This document shows positions 5,832 through 14,183 of a stretch of 15,113 nucleotides of DNA, piece after piece. This DNA is from Bacilli bacterium. Lineage in GTDB: Bacteria; Bacillota_I; Bacilli_A; RFN20; CAG-288. The stretch is from assembly GCA_900769965.1 (NCBI GenBank), contig CAAGIQ010000232.1:1-15113 (forward strand), given 5' to 3'. The translations under genes were made by a program, and so were the position numbers. The first letter of the stretch is position 1, and each line of letters starts with the position of its first letter. Under the pieces are notes generated by a model that worked only from the letters and a program-made list of their open reading frames with translations, was not told the DNA's origin and made no database searches.

Positions 5832-8042
5832 ATGTTTTACCTTATTAAAATTGTTATCGAATATGGAGTAATGATTTTAAATCATCCTTTTTCGTATGCT
5901 TATCTAGGTACGGACAAGCTTGAATTAGGAACTAGGGTAAGAGTATCTTTTCATAACTCTTCTTCTATAGGATTTATAGTAGAGGAGCCAGAGCTAATAA
6001 ATGAGGAATTAGAAGTCTATAACTTAGGTAAAGACTACGCTTTAAAACCTATCGAAGAAGTTATCGATAAGAAAAGAATCATCGATAGCACACTTTTTAA
6101 TTTAGCTAAAGAGGTAAGCGAGTATTACTATGTACCTTTTATCGAAGTACTAAAAGTCATGCTTCCACCTAATCTTAGACCGAGTGGAAATTATGTAAAT
6201 AAACCGAAGAAGAACTTTAAAACATTCTATAGACTTTCAGGTAAGAATAAGGATTCTTACTCTTCTTTAGAAAGAAAAGTCATAGAAGCTTTAGATGGTA
6301 AAGAGTTAACTTTGTTAGAGATTGGCAACAAGAAAACCTTAACTAAACTTGTCGAAGAAGGCATAGTTTTAAAAGAGGAAAAAGAAGTATTTAAAAGAGT
6401 CGAGATCGATGAGTTTGATGATGAATTCAACCACGAATTAAACGATGAACAGAAGGTAGCTTATGACACCATTTTATCTTCTACAAATAAAGTATCACTT
6501 CTTCAAGGCGTCACTGGTTCAGGTAAGACAGAGGTCTATATTAAGCTAGTAGAACACTTCCTAAAAGAAGGTAAATCATCGTTGATTCTAGTTCCAGAAA
6601 TAGCCTTAACTGATAGGCTTGTTAGGTTGTTCAAATCTCATTTTGGAGAAGAAGTTGCTTTACTTCATTCAGGGTTAACTGATTCTGAAAAATACGGCGA
6701 ATATGTCCGTATTTCTAACTTTGAAGCTAAGGTTGTTGTCGGGGCTAGAAGTGCGATTTTCGCTCCTATTAAAAATCTCGGATTAATAGTAATTGATGAG
6801 GAGCATGTCGCCTCGTATAAACAGGAGAATACACCTTATTACGACGCTAGAAAAGTGGCGCTTATGAGAGTGAAAAACGAAGGGGCTAAACTAGTATATG
6901 GCTCAGCTACTCCTTCTTTAGAATGTAAGGCTCGAGCTGAAAAAGGAGTTTATAATCTAATTAAACTTCTAAGGAGATTTAATGAAAAGGAACTTCCTGA
7001 AGTTGAGATTGTAGATTTGAAGAAAGAACCTATTTACGATTTAAGAGCACCTTTGATTTCGTTAAAGTTAAAAGAAGAAATTGAAAAGACTTTAGCAAAA
7101 AAAGAGCAAGTTATTATCTTACTTAACAGAAAGGGTTATGCTCCTAACTACATCTGTAGAAAGTGCAATAAGGTTCAAAAGTGTCCTAATTGCGATATTC
7201 CTCTTTCCTTCCATCGTGGAGAAGGACTATTAAAATGTCACCACTGCGATTTTGTAGCGGACGCTTATAACTATGAATGCGAGAAGTGTCATTCAAGAGA
7301 TTTCGCATATGTCGGCTATGGTACTGAAAGAGTTGTTGAAGATTTAAAGCTAATATTCAAGGATGCTTCTATAGGTAGGCTTGACGGGGAAATAAGCAAG
7401 AAAAAAGGTGCATATAAAAAAGTTATCGACGCTTTTAGAAATAGAGAAATCGATATCTTAGTCGGTACTGAGATGATCGCTAAAGGTCATGATTTCCCAT
7501 ACGTCACTCTCTCTGTTGCTCTTCTAGCGGATCAGGAACTAGGTTTTCCTAACTATCGCGCTAACGAAGAGACTTTCTCGCTTTTAACTCAACTTATAGG
7601 CCGTTCGGGGAGAAAAGATAGAGAAGGAAGAGCGCTTATTCAAACTTATTCGAAAGATAACGAGACTCTTAAGCTTGTTAAAGCTCAAGATTATGAAGCT
7701 TTCTACTTAGAGGAGATGGAGAATAGAAGAGCTAGACTCTATCCTCCTTACACCTATCTAGTAACGATTACTATTCAATCGGATTCGCGCGAGAGCGTTG
7801 TCGATGCTTCATACAAAGTTAAGAACTACTTAGTCGAGCAGTTCAAGGATAAAAAAGTTAATATTTATGGTCCGAGTAAACCTTATTTAGAGAGAGTGAA
7901 CAATAGGTTTTATAGGAAGATTATGTTAAAATATAAGAGTCGTCAAGATGTTGAAAATGGGTTAAAAAATATATTCTTGTTGACTTTTGACAGCTCTAAA
8001 ATTAAAGTTGATGTTGATATCGATCCAATCGATAATTTCTAG
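5832..8042 (+). CDS. priA: Primosomal protein N' (replication restart helicase PriA)
   Basis: PriA is a superfamily 2 DNA helicase that recognises stalled forks and reloads the replicative helicase. The 736 residues show the N-terminal DNA-binding domain starting at once (KIVIEYGVMILNHPFSYAY aligns with the usual V..DV.V..L..PFDY), so the ATG at 5832 is preferred over the internal ATG at codon 14. Walker A GVTGSGKT is at 226-233, DEEH at 322-325 and GSATPSLE at 358-364. All eight zinc-binding cysteines are present (442, 445, 451, 454, 469, 472, 483, 486). Motifs V and VI are VGTEMIAKGHDFP and QLIGRSGR (587-594; more often Q.AGRAGR). It starts one base after gmk and is followed by a strong AGGAGG site for the next gene. 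Confidence 0.97.
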   Translation: MFYLIKIVIEYGVMILNHPFSYAYLGTDKLELGTRVRVSFHNSSSIGFIVEEPELINEELEVYNLGKDYALKPIEEVIDKKRIIDSTLFNLAKEVSEYYYVPFIEVLKVMLPPNLRPSGNYVNKPKKNFKTFYRLSGKNKDSYSSLERKVIEALDGKELTLLEIGNKKTLTKLVEEGIVLKEEKEVFKRVEIDEFDDEFNHELNDEQKVAYDTILSSTNKVSLLQGVTGSGKTEVYIKLVEHFLKEGKSSLILVPEIALTDRLVRLFKSHFGEEVALLHSGLTDSEKYGEYVRISNFEAKVVVGARSAIFAPIKNLGLIVIDEEHVASYKQENTPYYDARKVALMRVKNEGAKLVYGSATPSLECKARAEKGVYNLIKLLRRFNEKELPEVEIVDLKKEPIYDLRAPLISLKLKEEIEKTLAKKEQVIILLNRKGYAPNYICRKCNKVQKCPNCDIPLSFHRGEGLLKCHHCDFVADAYNYECEKCHSRDFAYVGYGTERVVEDLKLIFKDASIGRLDGEISKKKGAYKKVIDAFRNREIDILVGTEMIAKGHDFPYVTLSVALLADQELGFPNYRANEETFSLLTQLIGRSGRKDREGRALIQTYSKDNETLKLVKAQDYEAFYLEEMENRRARLYPPYTYLVTITIQSDSRESVVDASYKVKNYLVEQFKDKKVNIYGPSKPYLERVNNRFYRKIMLKYKSRQDVENGLKNIFLLTFDSSKIKVDVDIDPIDNF

Positions 8043-8054
8043 GAGGAAAAATAG

Positions 8055-8576
8055 ATGATTACTGTTGAATTATTAGGTATTGATTCCTATCTTGCTCAAG
8101 ATCTTTGCAAGGATGTTCATGAAGGTTTAGCAAACATGTACGAGACTAAAGCTGAAGATATTCTTTTCTTTGCCCCTGAGTCTTTTTTAATCTACAAAGG
8201 TTTAGAACAAACTTCTTATAGATTAAATATCGTAGTTGAAGCACCTAATAAATATCTCCCGCTTGAAAAGAAAGTCGCAGATTATCTTATGAAGGTGTTT
8301 TCTGAATCTCACATTCATGTTCATGTCTTATTTAGATATTTCTCTACTGAACATGAATACGAATTGTTAAACGAGAATTACCCTCCATTCATGACTGAAG
8401 AAAACATCGCCCACTTTGATACCGAAGAGGATGTTGAGCATCCATACATGGGGAACGCTTTCGAAGATTATGAAGAAAGGGTCAAAGAACACGATGAGAA
8501 GATGTACAAAGAAGATCGTGAAAGAATCGAAAAAGAGCATGATCACGATTGCGGATGTCATCACCATCACGAATAA
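8055..8576 (+). CDS. Small DUF1904-like (tautomerase-fold?) protein with His/Cys-rich C-terminus
   Basis: This 173-residue cytosolic protein has no signal or membrane segment. Residues 1-112 resemble the DUF1904 pattern: a short strand (ITVELLGI), a helix, AEDILFFAPESFLI, a central strand, a helix, then HIHVHVLFRYF and a tyrosine/asparagine-rich end. I judge this by eye and it could be wrong. Residues 113-160 are highly charged and acidic. The tail 161-173 (EHDHDCGCHHHHE) has six His and two Cys and probably binds a metal such as Zn, Ni or Cu. AGGAGG at 8041-8046 sets the start. It takes the place of def and fmt in the B. subtilis order and is the last gene before a terminator. Confidence 0.6.
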   Translation: MITVELLGIDSYLAQDLCKDVHEGLANMYETKAEDILFFAPESFLIYKGLEQTSYRLNIVVEAPNKYLPLEKKVADYLMKVFSESHIHVHVLFRYFSTEHEYELLNENYPPFMTEENIAHFDTEEDVEHPYMGNAFEDYEERVKEHDEKMYKEDRERIEKEHDHDCGCHHHHE

Positions 8577-8583
8577 AAGCGAA

Positions 8584-8631
8584 TCTAGAAGAGATTGTTG
8601 ATATTTATGTTCAGCAGTCTTTTTTTCTAGA
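8584..8631 (+). terminator. Rho-independent terminator of the gmk-priA unit
   Basis: AGATTGTTGA (8592-8601) pairs with TCAGCAGTCT (8611-8620) as ten pairs including two G-U, with a nine-base loop and a run of seven T (8620-8626). An outer pair TCTAGAA (8584-8590) and TTCTAGA (8625-8631) encloses the hairpin and T run. It lies just after the stop at 8576. Confidence 0.8.
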
Positions 8632-8663
8632 TAAAGTAGTTATTATTCTAACTGCTATAAAAC

Positions 8664-8686
8664 ATAACATATAAATATGTTATACT
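8664..8686 (+). promoter_or_regulatory. Extended -10 promoter with overlapping inverted repeat, upstream of rsmB operon
   Basis: The extended -10 is TGT-TATACT (hexamer 8681-8686); no good -35 is present. A perfect 8-bp inverted repeat, ATAACATA (8664-8671) and TATGTTAT (8676-8683), covers the spacer and overlaps the -10. Its position would suit a repressor or activator site, though AT-rich palindromes can arise by chance. The start codon follows 22 bases after the -10. Confidence 0.5.
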
Positions 8687-8708
8687 TTAAGAAGTAAAGG
8701 ATTTTTGT

Positions 8709-9983
8709 ATGGACGTTTTTGGAATTGGATTAAAGGCTCTTAAGCAGATCATCGATAAGAAAAAGTCTTTTCATATCGTTTTAGAGAGCTTAAAAAACGA
8801 ATTCAATCTCAACAGCGACGAAAGAAAGAGGCTTACTAGCGATATTATCGGTTCGTTAAAACACTTCTTCTTACTAAGATATGAGGTTTGTACTTCTTTT
8901 GATGAGTTTGAAGAAGATGACGATGAAATCTACCTTCTTATCCTCGCTCTTTTCGAGATAAGATATCGCTCAAAGACTAGAGCTAAGTTTTTAGTAATAG
9001 AAGAAGCGTGTCGAGTCGCGTCCTTTATGGAGCTTAGATTTAACGAAGATGAATTAAAATATAGGTTGCAGGAACTCGCTAATAAAAGCGTCGGAATCAG
9101 TAAAGAGTTTACTAATGACATCTATAAGTACAACTCTTTATTCTTCAACATCCCACCTTTTTTACTTAATAAACTTGTTGATGACTACGGGGATAAAGAG
9201 ACTATGAACATATTGATGTCATTCCAAAAACATCAAGTTAACTACCTCTCTTTAAACATCAAAAAGAAGAGTGAAGAAGAATATTTAAACTCTAATGAAT
9301 TTGTTAGAGATGATAACGCTTCTTACGCCTATCAATACATCTCTACTTCACCTTTCTCCAAGACTAAAGAAGCGATGTTAGGTTATTTCTTCTCCCAGGA
9401 CCTCTCCTTACAAATGATGTTAGAGGATATCGAATATTTCTATGGGATGAAGATGCTTCACGTCCACGGTATCACCGCTTCTCTCTCTTCATCTTTAGCG
9501 ATGAGAACGTATTTAGAAGATGGAAAAATTGAGACTCTATTCACTTCTGAATCTAGGTTTAGAAGAGGTAAATATCAGTTTGAAAGATTAGGCTTAAACA
9601 ATGCCCAAGCCTATTATGGAAGCTTGAAATTGCTTAAAACTTATTGTGAATACAAAGTATATGACCTAGTATTTGTAACTCCACCTTCTTCTTATCTAGG
9701 TCAAGTTAGAAGAAGACCAGACATCTTAGTAACTATAGCTGAAAGCGATATAAAAACTATGGTGAAAAGAGAAAAAGAGTATCTTGAAGAAGCTTCAAAA
9801 TATGTCTCTTCTGGAGGTGAACTAGTGTATTCCGCTCAGTCGATACTACTAGATGAAGGCAAGAGATTGATCGAAGATTTCTTGAAAAAACACAGCGAAT
9901 ACAGCTTAGAAAAAGAACGTCAAATATATCCTTACGAGTTTAATTCCGATGGGTTATATTATGCGATTATGAGGAAAGAATGA
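8709..9983 (+). CDS. rsmB: RsmB-like protein with degenerate methyltransferase domain (probable pseudoenzyme)
   Basis: RsmB makes m5C967 in 16S rRNA using SAM and a catalytic cysteine. This 424-residue homologue has normal length: a NusB-like RNA-binding domain (about 1-130), a linker, and a Rossmann-like domain (about 220-424). Its position between priA and rlmN and conserved pieces (RRRPD at 334-338, SSGGELVYS at 367-375, FLKKH) confirm the family. However, the SAM motif D.CAAPGGKT is replaced by HVHGITASLSS (251-261). The DAPCSG motif reads TPPSSY, with Ser327 at the cysteine position. The STCT motif reads SAQS, with Gln377 at the other cysteine position. Methyl transfer is therefore unlikely. 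The frame is intact, has AAAGGA at 8696-8701 as ribosome site, and overlaps rlmN by four bases, so the protein is probably made. A non-catalytic role in ribosome assembly is my inference. Confidence 0.85.
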   Translation: MDVFGIGLKALKQIIDKKKSFHIVLESLKNEFNLNSDERKRLTSDIIGSLKHFFLLRYEVCTSFDEFEEDDDEIYLLILALFEIRYRSKTRAKFLVIEEACRVASFMELRFNEDELKYRLQELANKSVGISKEFTNDIYKYNSLFFNIPPFLLNKLVDDYGDKETMNILMSFQKHQVNYLSLNIKKKSEEEYLNSNEFVRDDNASYAYQYISTSPFSKTKEAMLGYFFSQDLSLQMMLEDIEYFYGMKMLHVHGITASLSSSLAMRTYLEDGKIETLFTSESRFRRGKYQFERLGLNNAQAYYGSLKLLKTYCEYKVYDLVFVTPPSSYLGQVRRRPDILVTIAESDIKTMVKREKEYLEEASKYVSSGGELVYSAQSILLDEGKRLIEDFLKKHSEYSLEKERQIYPYEFNSDGLYYAIMRKE

Positions 9984-11032
9984 TGGATAAAGTTAATATG
10001 TACGGCCTTAATTTAGAGCAGTTATCATGCTTGATGACAGGCCTTAATCAATCATCTTATAGAGCGAAACAACTTTTCTCATGGCTTTATCAAAAAGATG
10101 TTAAGACTTTCGATGAGATGACCGATGTCTCGAAGAAGTTTAGAGAAGAATTAAATGAGAAGTTCTCTTTAACTTTACCAAAGCTTTTTACTAAACAGGT
10201 GAGCGAAGACGGAACTATTAAATTGCTTCTAGAGTTAGAAGATGGTCAAAGAGTTGAAACTGTTTTGATGCATTACATCTATGGAGATGCAATATGTGTT
10301 ACTTCTCAAGTCGGATGTAACATGGGTTGTGCTTTCTGCGCTTCTGGATTATTAAAAAAGAAGAGAAATCTTCTCACCCATGAGATGATCGGTCAAGTAA
10401 TTGTTCTAAACGATATCTTAAAAGAAATCGATCCTTCTAGAAGAGTTACCCACATCGTAGTTATGGGTACAGGTGAACCTTTTGATAACTACGATAACGT
10501 CGTTAATTTTATTAAGATTGCTAACTCTCAATTCGGATTATCGATAGGTGCTAGACACATAACCGTATCTACTTCAGGAGTAGTCCCAGGAATTTTAAGG
10601 TATGGAAAAGAAGGTTTACAAGTTAATCTTGCTATCTCCTTACACGCTCCAAACGATGAGATTAGAAATAAAATCATGCCTATAAATAAAGCTTATCCAT
10701 TAAAAGATTTAATCGAAGCTATCAAGCAATATGGAATCGATTCTAACGGCAGAAGAGTAACTTACGAATACATTATGATCAAAGATCTTAACGATAAAGA
10801 AGAGCACGCAAAGGAGCTTATCGAGTTAATTAAACCTACATATGGTTATGTTAACCTTATTCCGTATAACGAAGTTATCGAGAACGATTTTAAACGTTCA
10901 TCTAATAATAGAATTCACCGCTTCCACGACATCTTGTTAAAAAGTGGTATCAAAGCCACTATAAGAAAAGAGTTCGGCAGCGATATCGATGCGGCTTGCG
11001 GTCAATTGAGGGCGAGATATGAAAAGCGATAA
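9980..11032 (+). CDS. rlmN: Dual-specificity 23S rRNA/tRNA adenine-C2 methyltransferase RlmN
   Basis: RlmN is a radical SAM enzyme that makes m2A2503 in 23S rRNA and m2A37 in some tRNAs. The 350 residues contain the iron-sulfur motif CxxxCxxC as C113, C117 and C120 (VGCNMGCAFCAS). The two catalytic cysteines are present: C106 (ICVTSQ) and C340 near the C-terminus (DAACGQLRARYE). Other family motifs include VVMGTGEPFDNYDNV, ARHITVSTSG and LAISLHAPND. It should be active, unlike its upstream neighbour. Its ATG overlaps the rsmB stop (ATGATG), and a second ATG directly follows, so the start may be one codon later. The prpC frame begins 14 bases before its stop. Confidence 0.96.
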   Translation: MMDKVNMYGLNLEQLSCLMTGLNQSSYRAKQLFSWLYQKDVKTFDEMTDVSKKFREELNEKFSLTLPKLFTKQVSEDGTIKLLLELEDGQRVETVLMHYIYGDAICVTSQVGCNMGCAFCASGLLKKKRNLLTHEMIGQVIVLNDILKEIDPSRRVTHIVVMGTGEPFDNYDNVVNFIKIANSQFGLSIGARHITVSTSGVVPGILRYGKEGLQVNLAISLHAPNDEIRNKIMPINKAYPLKDLIEAIKQYGIDSNGRRVTYEYIMIKDLNDKEEHAKELIELIKPTYGYVNLIPYNEVIENDFKRSSNNRIHRFHDILLKSGIKATIRKEFGSDIDAACGQLRARYEKR

Positions 11033-11783
11033 AGTAGCGATGTACGGCATTACCGATATCGGAGCCAAAAGAAAGAATAACGAGGATCAGATAGGTTATC
11101 TCCTCTCTCCACATCTCGAATTCCAGTTGATGTTAGTCGCTGATGGTATGGGAGGTCATCTTAAAGGTGAAGTAGCTTCTTCTATAGTGCGAGATACCTT
11201 TATCAAATCTTTTGAAAACTCACGAAAACCATCTTCGATTAAAGATGCTAAAAAAGCCTTAAAAAAGATTATAAAAAGAGCGAATTCCTTAGTTCATAAA
11301 CTTTCTTCAAAAAGAGATGAATACTATGGAATGGGTACTACGGTTGTTTTAGCTCTAGTTTTAGATGAAGAAACTATAATATTGAATTGCGGAGATTCCC
11401 GCGCTTACACTTACACGAAAAAAGATTCAACCTTAAAGCAGATCACTACCGATCAAACATGTGTAGAGTATCTTTATAGGTTAGGAGTTATCACTAAAGA
11501 AGAGATGAAAACCCATCCTAAACGTCATGTTCTTATGAACGCTTTAGGCATCGCTTCTTCAGTAGATTTTGATGTTACTGTTATAGATAATTCTTCTTTC
11601 GATTATCTATTGTTATGTTCAGATGGGTATTCGAATATGGTCGATGAAATCGAGACTATCGAATTGTTTAAATCGCATTCTCAAAACAATGTAAAAGAAA
11701 TATGTGGGGCTATGGTTGCAAAAGCTATAGAAAATGGTGGACTAGATAATATATCGGTCACCTTGATGGAGGTTATAGGATGA
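11019..11783 (+). CDS. prpC: PP2C-type Ser/Thr protein phosphatase PrpC
   Basis: This is a cytosolic, metal-dependent PPM phosphatase of 254 residues that reverses phosphorylation by the partner kinase PrkC encoded next. The family motifs are in order: KNNEDQ (19-24), VADGMGGH with D42 (40-47), GMGTTVV (105-110), NCGDSRAY (123-130), LCSDG with D202 (199-203) and GGLDNISV with D243/N244 (240-247). All metal-binding aspartates are present, so it should be active. The start overlaps rlmN by 14 bases, with GAGG seven bases before the ATG. An in-frame ATG seven codons on (MYGITDIG) is also possible. Its stop overlaps prkC by four bases, so phosphatase and kinase are translationally coupled. Confidence 0.95.
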   Translation: MKSDKVAMYGITDIGAKRKNNEDQIGYLLSPHLEFQLMLVADGMGGHLKGEVASSIVRDTFIKSFENSRKPSSIKDAKKALKKIIKRANSLVHKLSSKRDEYYGMGTTVVLALVLDEETIILNCGDSRAYTYTKKDSTLKQITTDQTCVEYLYRLGVITKEEMKTHPKRHVLMNALGIASSVDFDVTVIDNSSFDYLLLCSDGYSNMVDEIETIELFKSHSQNNVKEICGAMVAKAIENGGLDNISVTLMEVIG

Positions 11784-12655
11784 AAGTTGGGGATTTATTA
11801 GACGAAAGATATCGTATTGTAAACACTCTTGGCGAGGGTGGTATGGCTTTAGTGTACAAAGCTAAAGATATAATTACTGACAAGGATGTCGCTATAAAGA
11901 TAATTAAAGAGGAGACGATGAAAAACCCTCTTAACTTAACTCGTTTTGAAAGAGAGGCGAGAGCTGCTGCTTCTTTAAAGCACCAGAACATCGTCCAAGT
12001 TTCTAACCTAGGAACTTTTGAAAACAGACCTTATATGGTTACTGAATTAGTTAACGGAAAGACCTTAAGAGAATCGCTAGCGTTAAGAGGTAAGTTCTCA
12101 TTTTTAGAAGCTTGCGATATCATGTATCAGCTCTGTTCAGCGGTCTATTACGCTCATCAACACGGAGTAATTCATAGAGATATCAAACCTCAAAACGTAT
12201 TTATTACCGCTGATGGAACTATTAAACTAGGTGATTTTGGCATCGCTACTTTCCAGAATAGCGCTCATGTTACTAGATCTGATGTCGTCGTCGGTTCAGT
12301 TCATTATTTAGCTCCTGAGATTTCGCAAGGTAATCCAGCTTCTCCGCAATCAGACATCTACTCTTTAGGTATAACTTTTTTCGAACTTATCACCGGAAGA
12401 GTACCTTTTGATGATGAATCAGCGGTTACTGTAGCCTTAAAGCACATCAAGGAGAAATTCCCAAGCGTTAGAAAGTATAATCCTAAAACTCCAATTGTTA
12501 TCGAGAAGATTATAAATAAAGCTTGTGCTAAATCTCCGATTGACAGATATAGATCGGCTATAGATATGCGTAAAGATATCGAAAGAATCTTACAAAACCC
12601 AGATCTTATCAAGAAAAAGCAAGGATTCTTCGCTAGATTATTTAAGAAGAAATAA
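11780..12655 (+). CDS. prkC: PrkC-type Ser/Thr protein kinase lacking transmembrane and PASTA domains
   Basis: This Hanks-type kinase has only 291 residues, against roughly 650 in B. subtilis PrkC. The kinase domain is complete: glycine loop LGEGGM (17-22), catalytic Lys40 (VAIKII), HRDIKPQN (132-139), DFG (152-154), APE (178-180) and SDIYSLG (191-197). The activation loop contains Thr165, Ser167 and Ser173, possible autophosphorylation sites. The protein ends shortly after the domain with a basic, partly amphipathic tail KKKQGFFARLFKKK (278-291). No transmembrane helix or extracellular PASTA repeat follows, and rsgA begins two bases after the stop, so this is not a frameshift truncation within the window. 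It probably acts in the cytosol or loosely at the membrane and cannot sense muropeptides through PASTA domains. Confidence 0.93.
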   Translation: MKVGDLLDERYRIVNTLGEGGMALVYKAKDIITDKDVAIKIIKEETMKNPLNLTRFEREARAAASLKHQNIVQVSNLGTFENRPYMVTELVNGKTLRESLALRGKFSFLEACDIMYQLCSAVYYAHQHGVIHRDIKPQNVFITADGTIKLGDFGIATFQNSAHVTRSDVVVGSVHYLAPEISQGNPASPQSDIYSLGITFFELITGRVPFDDESAVTVALKHIKEKFPSVRKYNPKTPIVIEKIINKACAKSPIDRYRSAIDMRKDIERILQNPDLIKKKQGFFARLFKKK

Positions 12656-12657
12656 AG

Positions 12658-13527
12658 ATGAAAGCTACGATTATTCAAGGTACTAAAAGGGAATATCAAG
12701 TTCTTAAAGAAGACGGAACTAAAGCTTTTTGTAATGTTAGAAAAGCATTAATATTCGCTTCTGGACCGCTTTTTATCGGAGATGAAGTCGAAGTAAGCGA
12801 ACTTAATACGATCGATTCACGTTCGGAAAGAAAGAATCTTCTATTCCGTCCAAAGATCGCTAATTTAGATTATGCGGTACTAGTCTGCTCAACATATAAA
12901 CCAGGTTTTTCTTCTTATCTTTTAGATAAGTTTTTAACCTATTTAAATAGCTGTTATATAAAAACCATCATCGTCTTTACCAAGGTTGATCGCTTAAGTG
13001 AAGAGGAGAGAGAAAATATAAAATCTATCGGTGAATACTATGCTTCTTTAGGTTATAAGTACTATTTAACAAGCAAGAACGATGAAGGTTCAATCTCACC
13101 TCTAAGAGAATGTATAAAAGGTCATAAGATTGCTTTTATGGGTCAAACCGGAGCGGGAAAATCATCGTTAATCAACGCTTTAGACCCGTCATTTAATAGA
13201 GCTATAGGTGAATATTCTGAAGCTCTTGGAAGAGGAAAACATCAAACTAAGGAAGTAGTTCTACTCGAGTATTTAGGTGGTTTAATCGGTGATACCCCAG
13301 GTTTTTCATCGTTTGATTTGCCTTTAAAAGTTGAAGAAGTTAGCTACTTCTTCCCGGGTTATGACAAGTTTAAGTTAAAATGCTATTATAGTAATTGCCT
13401 TCACATAAACGAAAAGGAATGTGAAGTTAAAAGAAAGGTAGAAGAAGGAATTTTAAGTAAAGAGAATTACGAAAACTACCTCAAATTGATAAAGGAGATA
13501 AAGGAGGGAAGAAAGGATGTCCACTAA
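12658..13527 (+). CDS. rsgA: Small ribosomal subunit biogenesis GTPase RsgA
   Basis: RsgA is a circularly permuted GTPase that checks late 30S subunit maturation. The 289 residues comprise an N-terminal OB fold (about 1-65), a permuted GTPase domain and a C-terminal zinc domain. The G motifs occur in the order diagnostic for the family: G4 TKVD (108-111), G1 GQTGAGKS (162-169), G2 around GRGKHQT (191-197) and G3 DTPG (212-215). Zinc ligands are C242, C247, H249 and C255. It starts two bases after prkC and overlaps rpe by 11 bases. In B. subtilis PrkC phosphorylates RsgA (CpgA), so the gene order may reflect that regulation. Confidence 0.96.
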   Translation: MKATIIQGTKREYQVLKEDGTKAFCNVRKALIFASGPLFIGDEVEVSELNTIDSRSERKNLLFRPKIANLDYAVLVCSTYKPGFSSYLLDKFLTYLNSCYIKTIIVFTKVDRLSEEERENIKSIGEYYASLGYKYYLTSKNDEGSISPLRECIKGHKIAFMGQTGAGKSSLINALDPSFNRAIGEYSEALGRGKHQTKEVVLLEYLGGLIGDTPGFSSFDLPLKVEEVSYFFPGYDKFKLKCYYSNCLHINEKECEVKRKVEEGILSKENYENYLKLIKEIKEGRKDVH

Positions 13528-14182
13528 AAGAAAAATTATAGTATCACCTTCGCTTCTTTCTAGTGCTTTTAACTATTTAGATAAAGAGATGAAATCGATT
13601 AGAGAATCGAAAGCTACCTGGGTTCATTACGATGTTATCGATGGTCATTTTGCTCCGAATATTACCTTTGGTGCTCCTGTAGTTAAGTGTTTAACTAGCT
13701 ATGGATTATTTAACGATGTTCATCTTATGATCGAAAATCCTATTAGATACGCGAAAAGCTTCATCGATGCTGGAGCTGATTTGATTACTTTCCATTACGA
13801 AGCGAGCAGAGATGTAATAGGGGATATTGAAAAGATAAGAAAGATGAAAAAAGGAATTAAAGTTGGTCTTTCGATAAAACTTAATACTCCTTTAAACGAA
13901 GTTTTACCATATGTAAATTATGTCGATCTCATCTTGGTTATGTCGGTAGAACCTGGTTTCTCCGGTCAAAAGTTTGATGAAAGAGCAGTTAAAAGAGTCT
14001 CTCAATTAAGAGAATATATAGATTCATATTCGCTTAACACTCTTATCGAAGTCGATGGAGGAGTAAACGATGTTACTTCAATTCCTCTTAGAGAAGCGGG
14101 AGTAGATGTTTTAGTGACTGGAAATTACTTCTTTAAGAGTATCGATAGAGCTAAAGCGGTTAGAAAGTTGATGGGTGAATGA
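13517..14182 (+). CDS. rpe: Ribulose-phosphate 3-epimerase
   Basis: Rpe interconverts ribulose 5-phosphate and xylulose 5-phosphate in the pentose phosphate pathway. The 221-residue TIM barrel has the metal and catalytic residues H37 and D39 (WVHYDVIDGHFAPN), H69 (DVHLMIENP) and D179 (IEVDGGVN). The phosphate-binding and lid segments MSVEPGFSGQKF (141-152) and LVTGNYFF are present. It looks fully functional. A strong AAGGAGGG (13501-13508) inside the end of rsgA marks the start. Its stop lies one base before the preferred ATG of the next gene. Confidence 0.96.
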   Translation: MSTKRKIIVSPSLLSSAFNYLDKEMKSIRESKATWVHYDVIDGHFAPNITFGAPVVKCLTSYGLFNDVHLMIENPIRYAKSFIDAGADLITFHYEASRDVIGDIEKIRKMKKGIKVGLSIKLNTPLNEVLPYVNYVDLILVMSVEPGFSGQKFDERAVKRVSQLREYIDSYSLNTLIEVDGGVNDVTSIPLREAGVDVLVTGNYFFKSIDRAKAVRKLMGE

Positions 14183-14183
14183 T

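Noticed and set aside
8367..8601. Alternative frames (both strands) over the His-rich gene
   Set aside because: They overlap the better-supported gene, which has an AGGAGG site, and have unlikely compositions.
12358..12699. Minus-strand frame across the end of prkC and start of rsgA
   Set aside because: It is a shadow of two clear genes on the plus strand and has no start signal.
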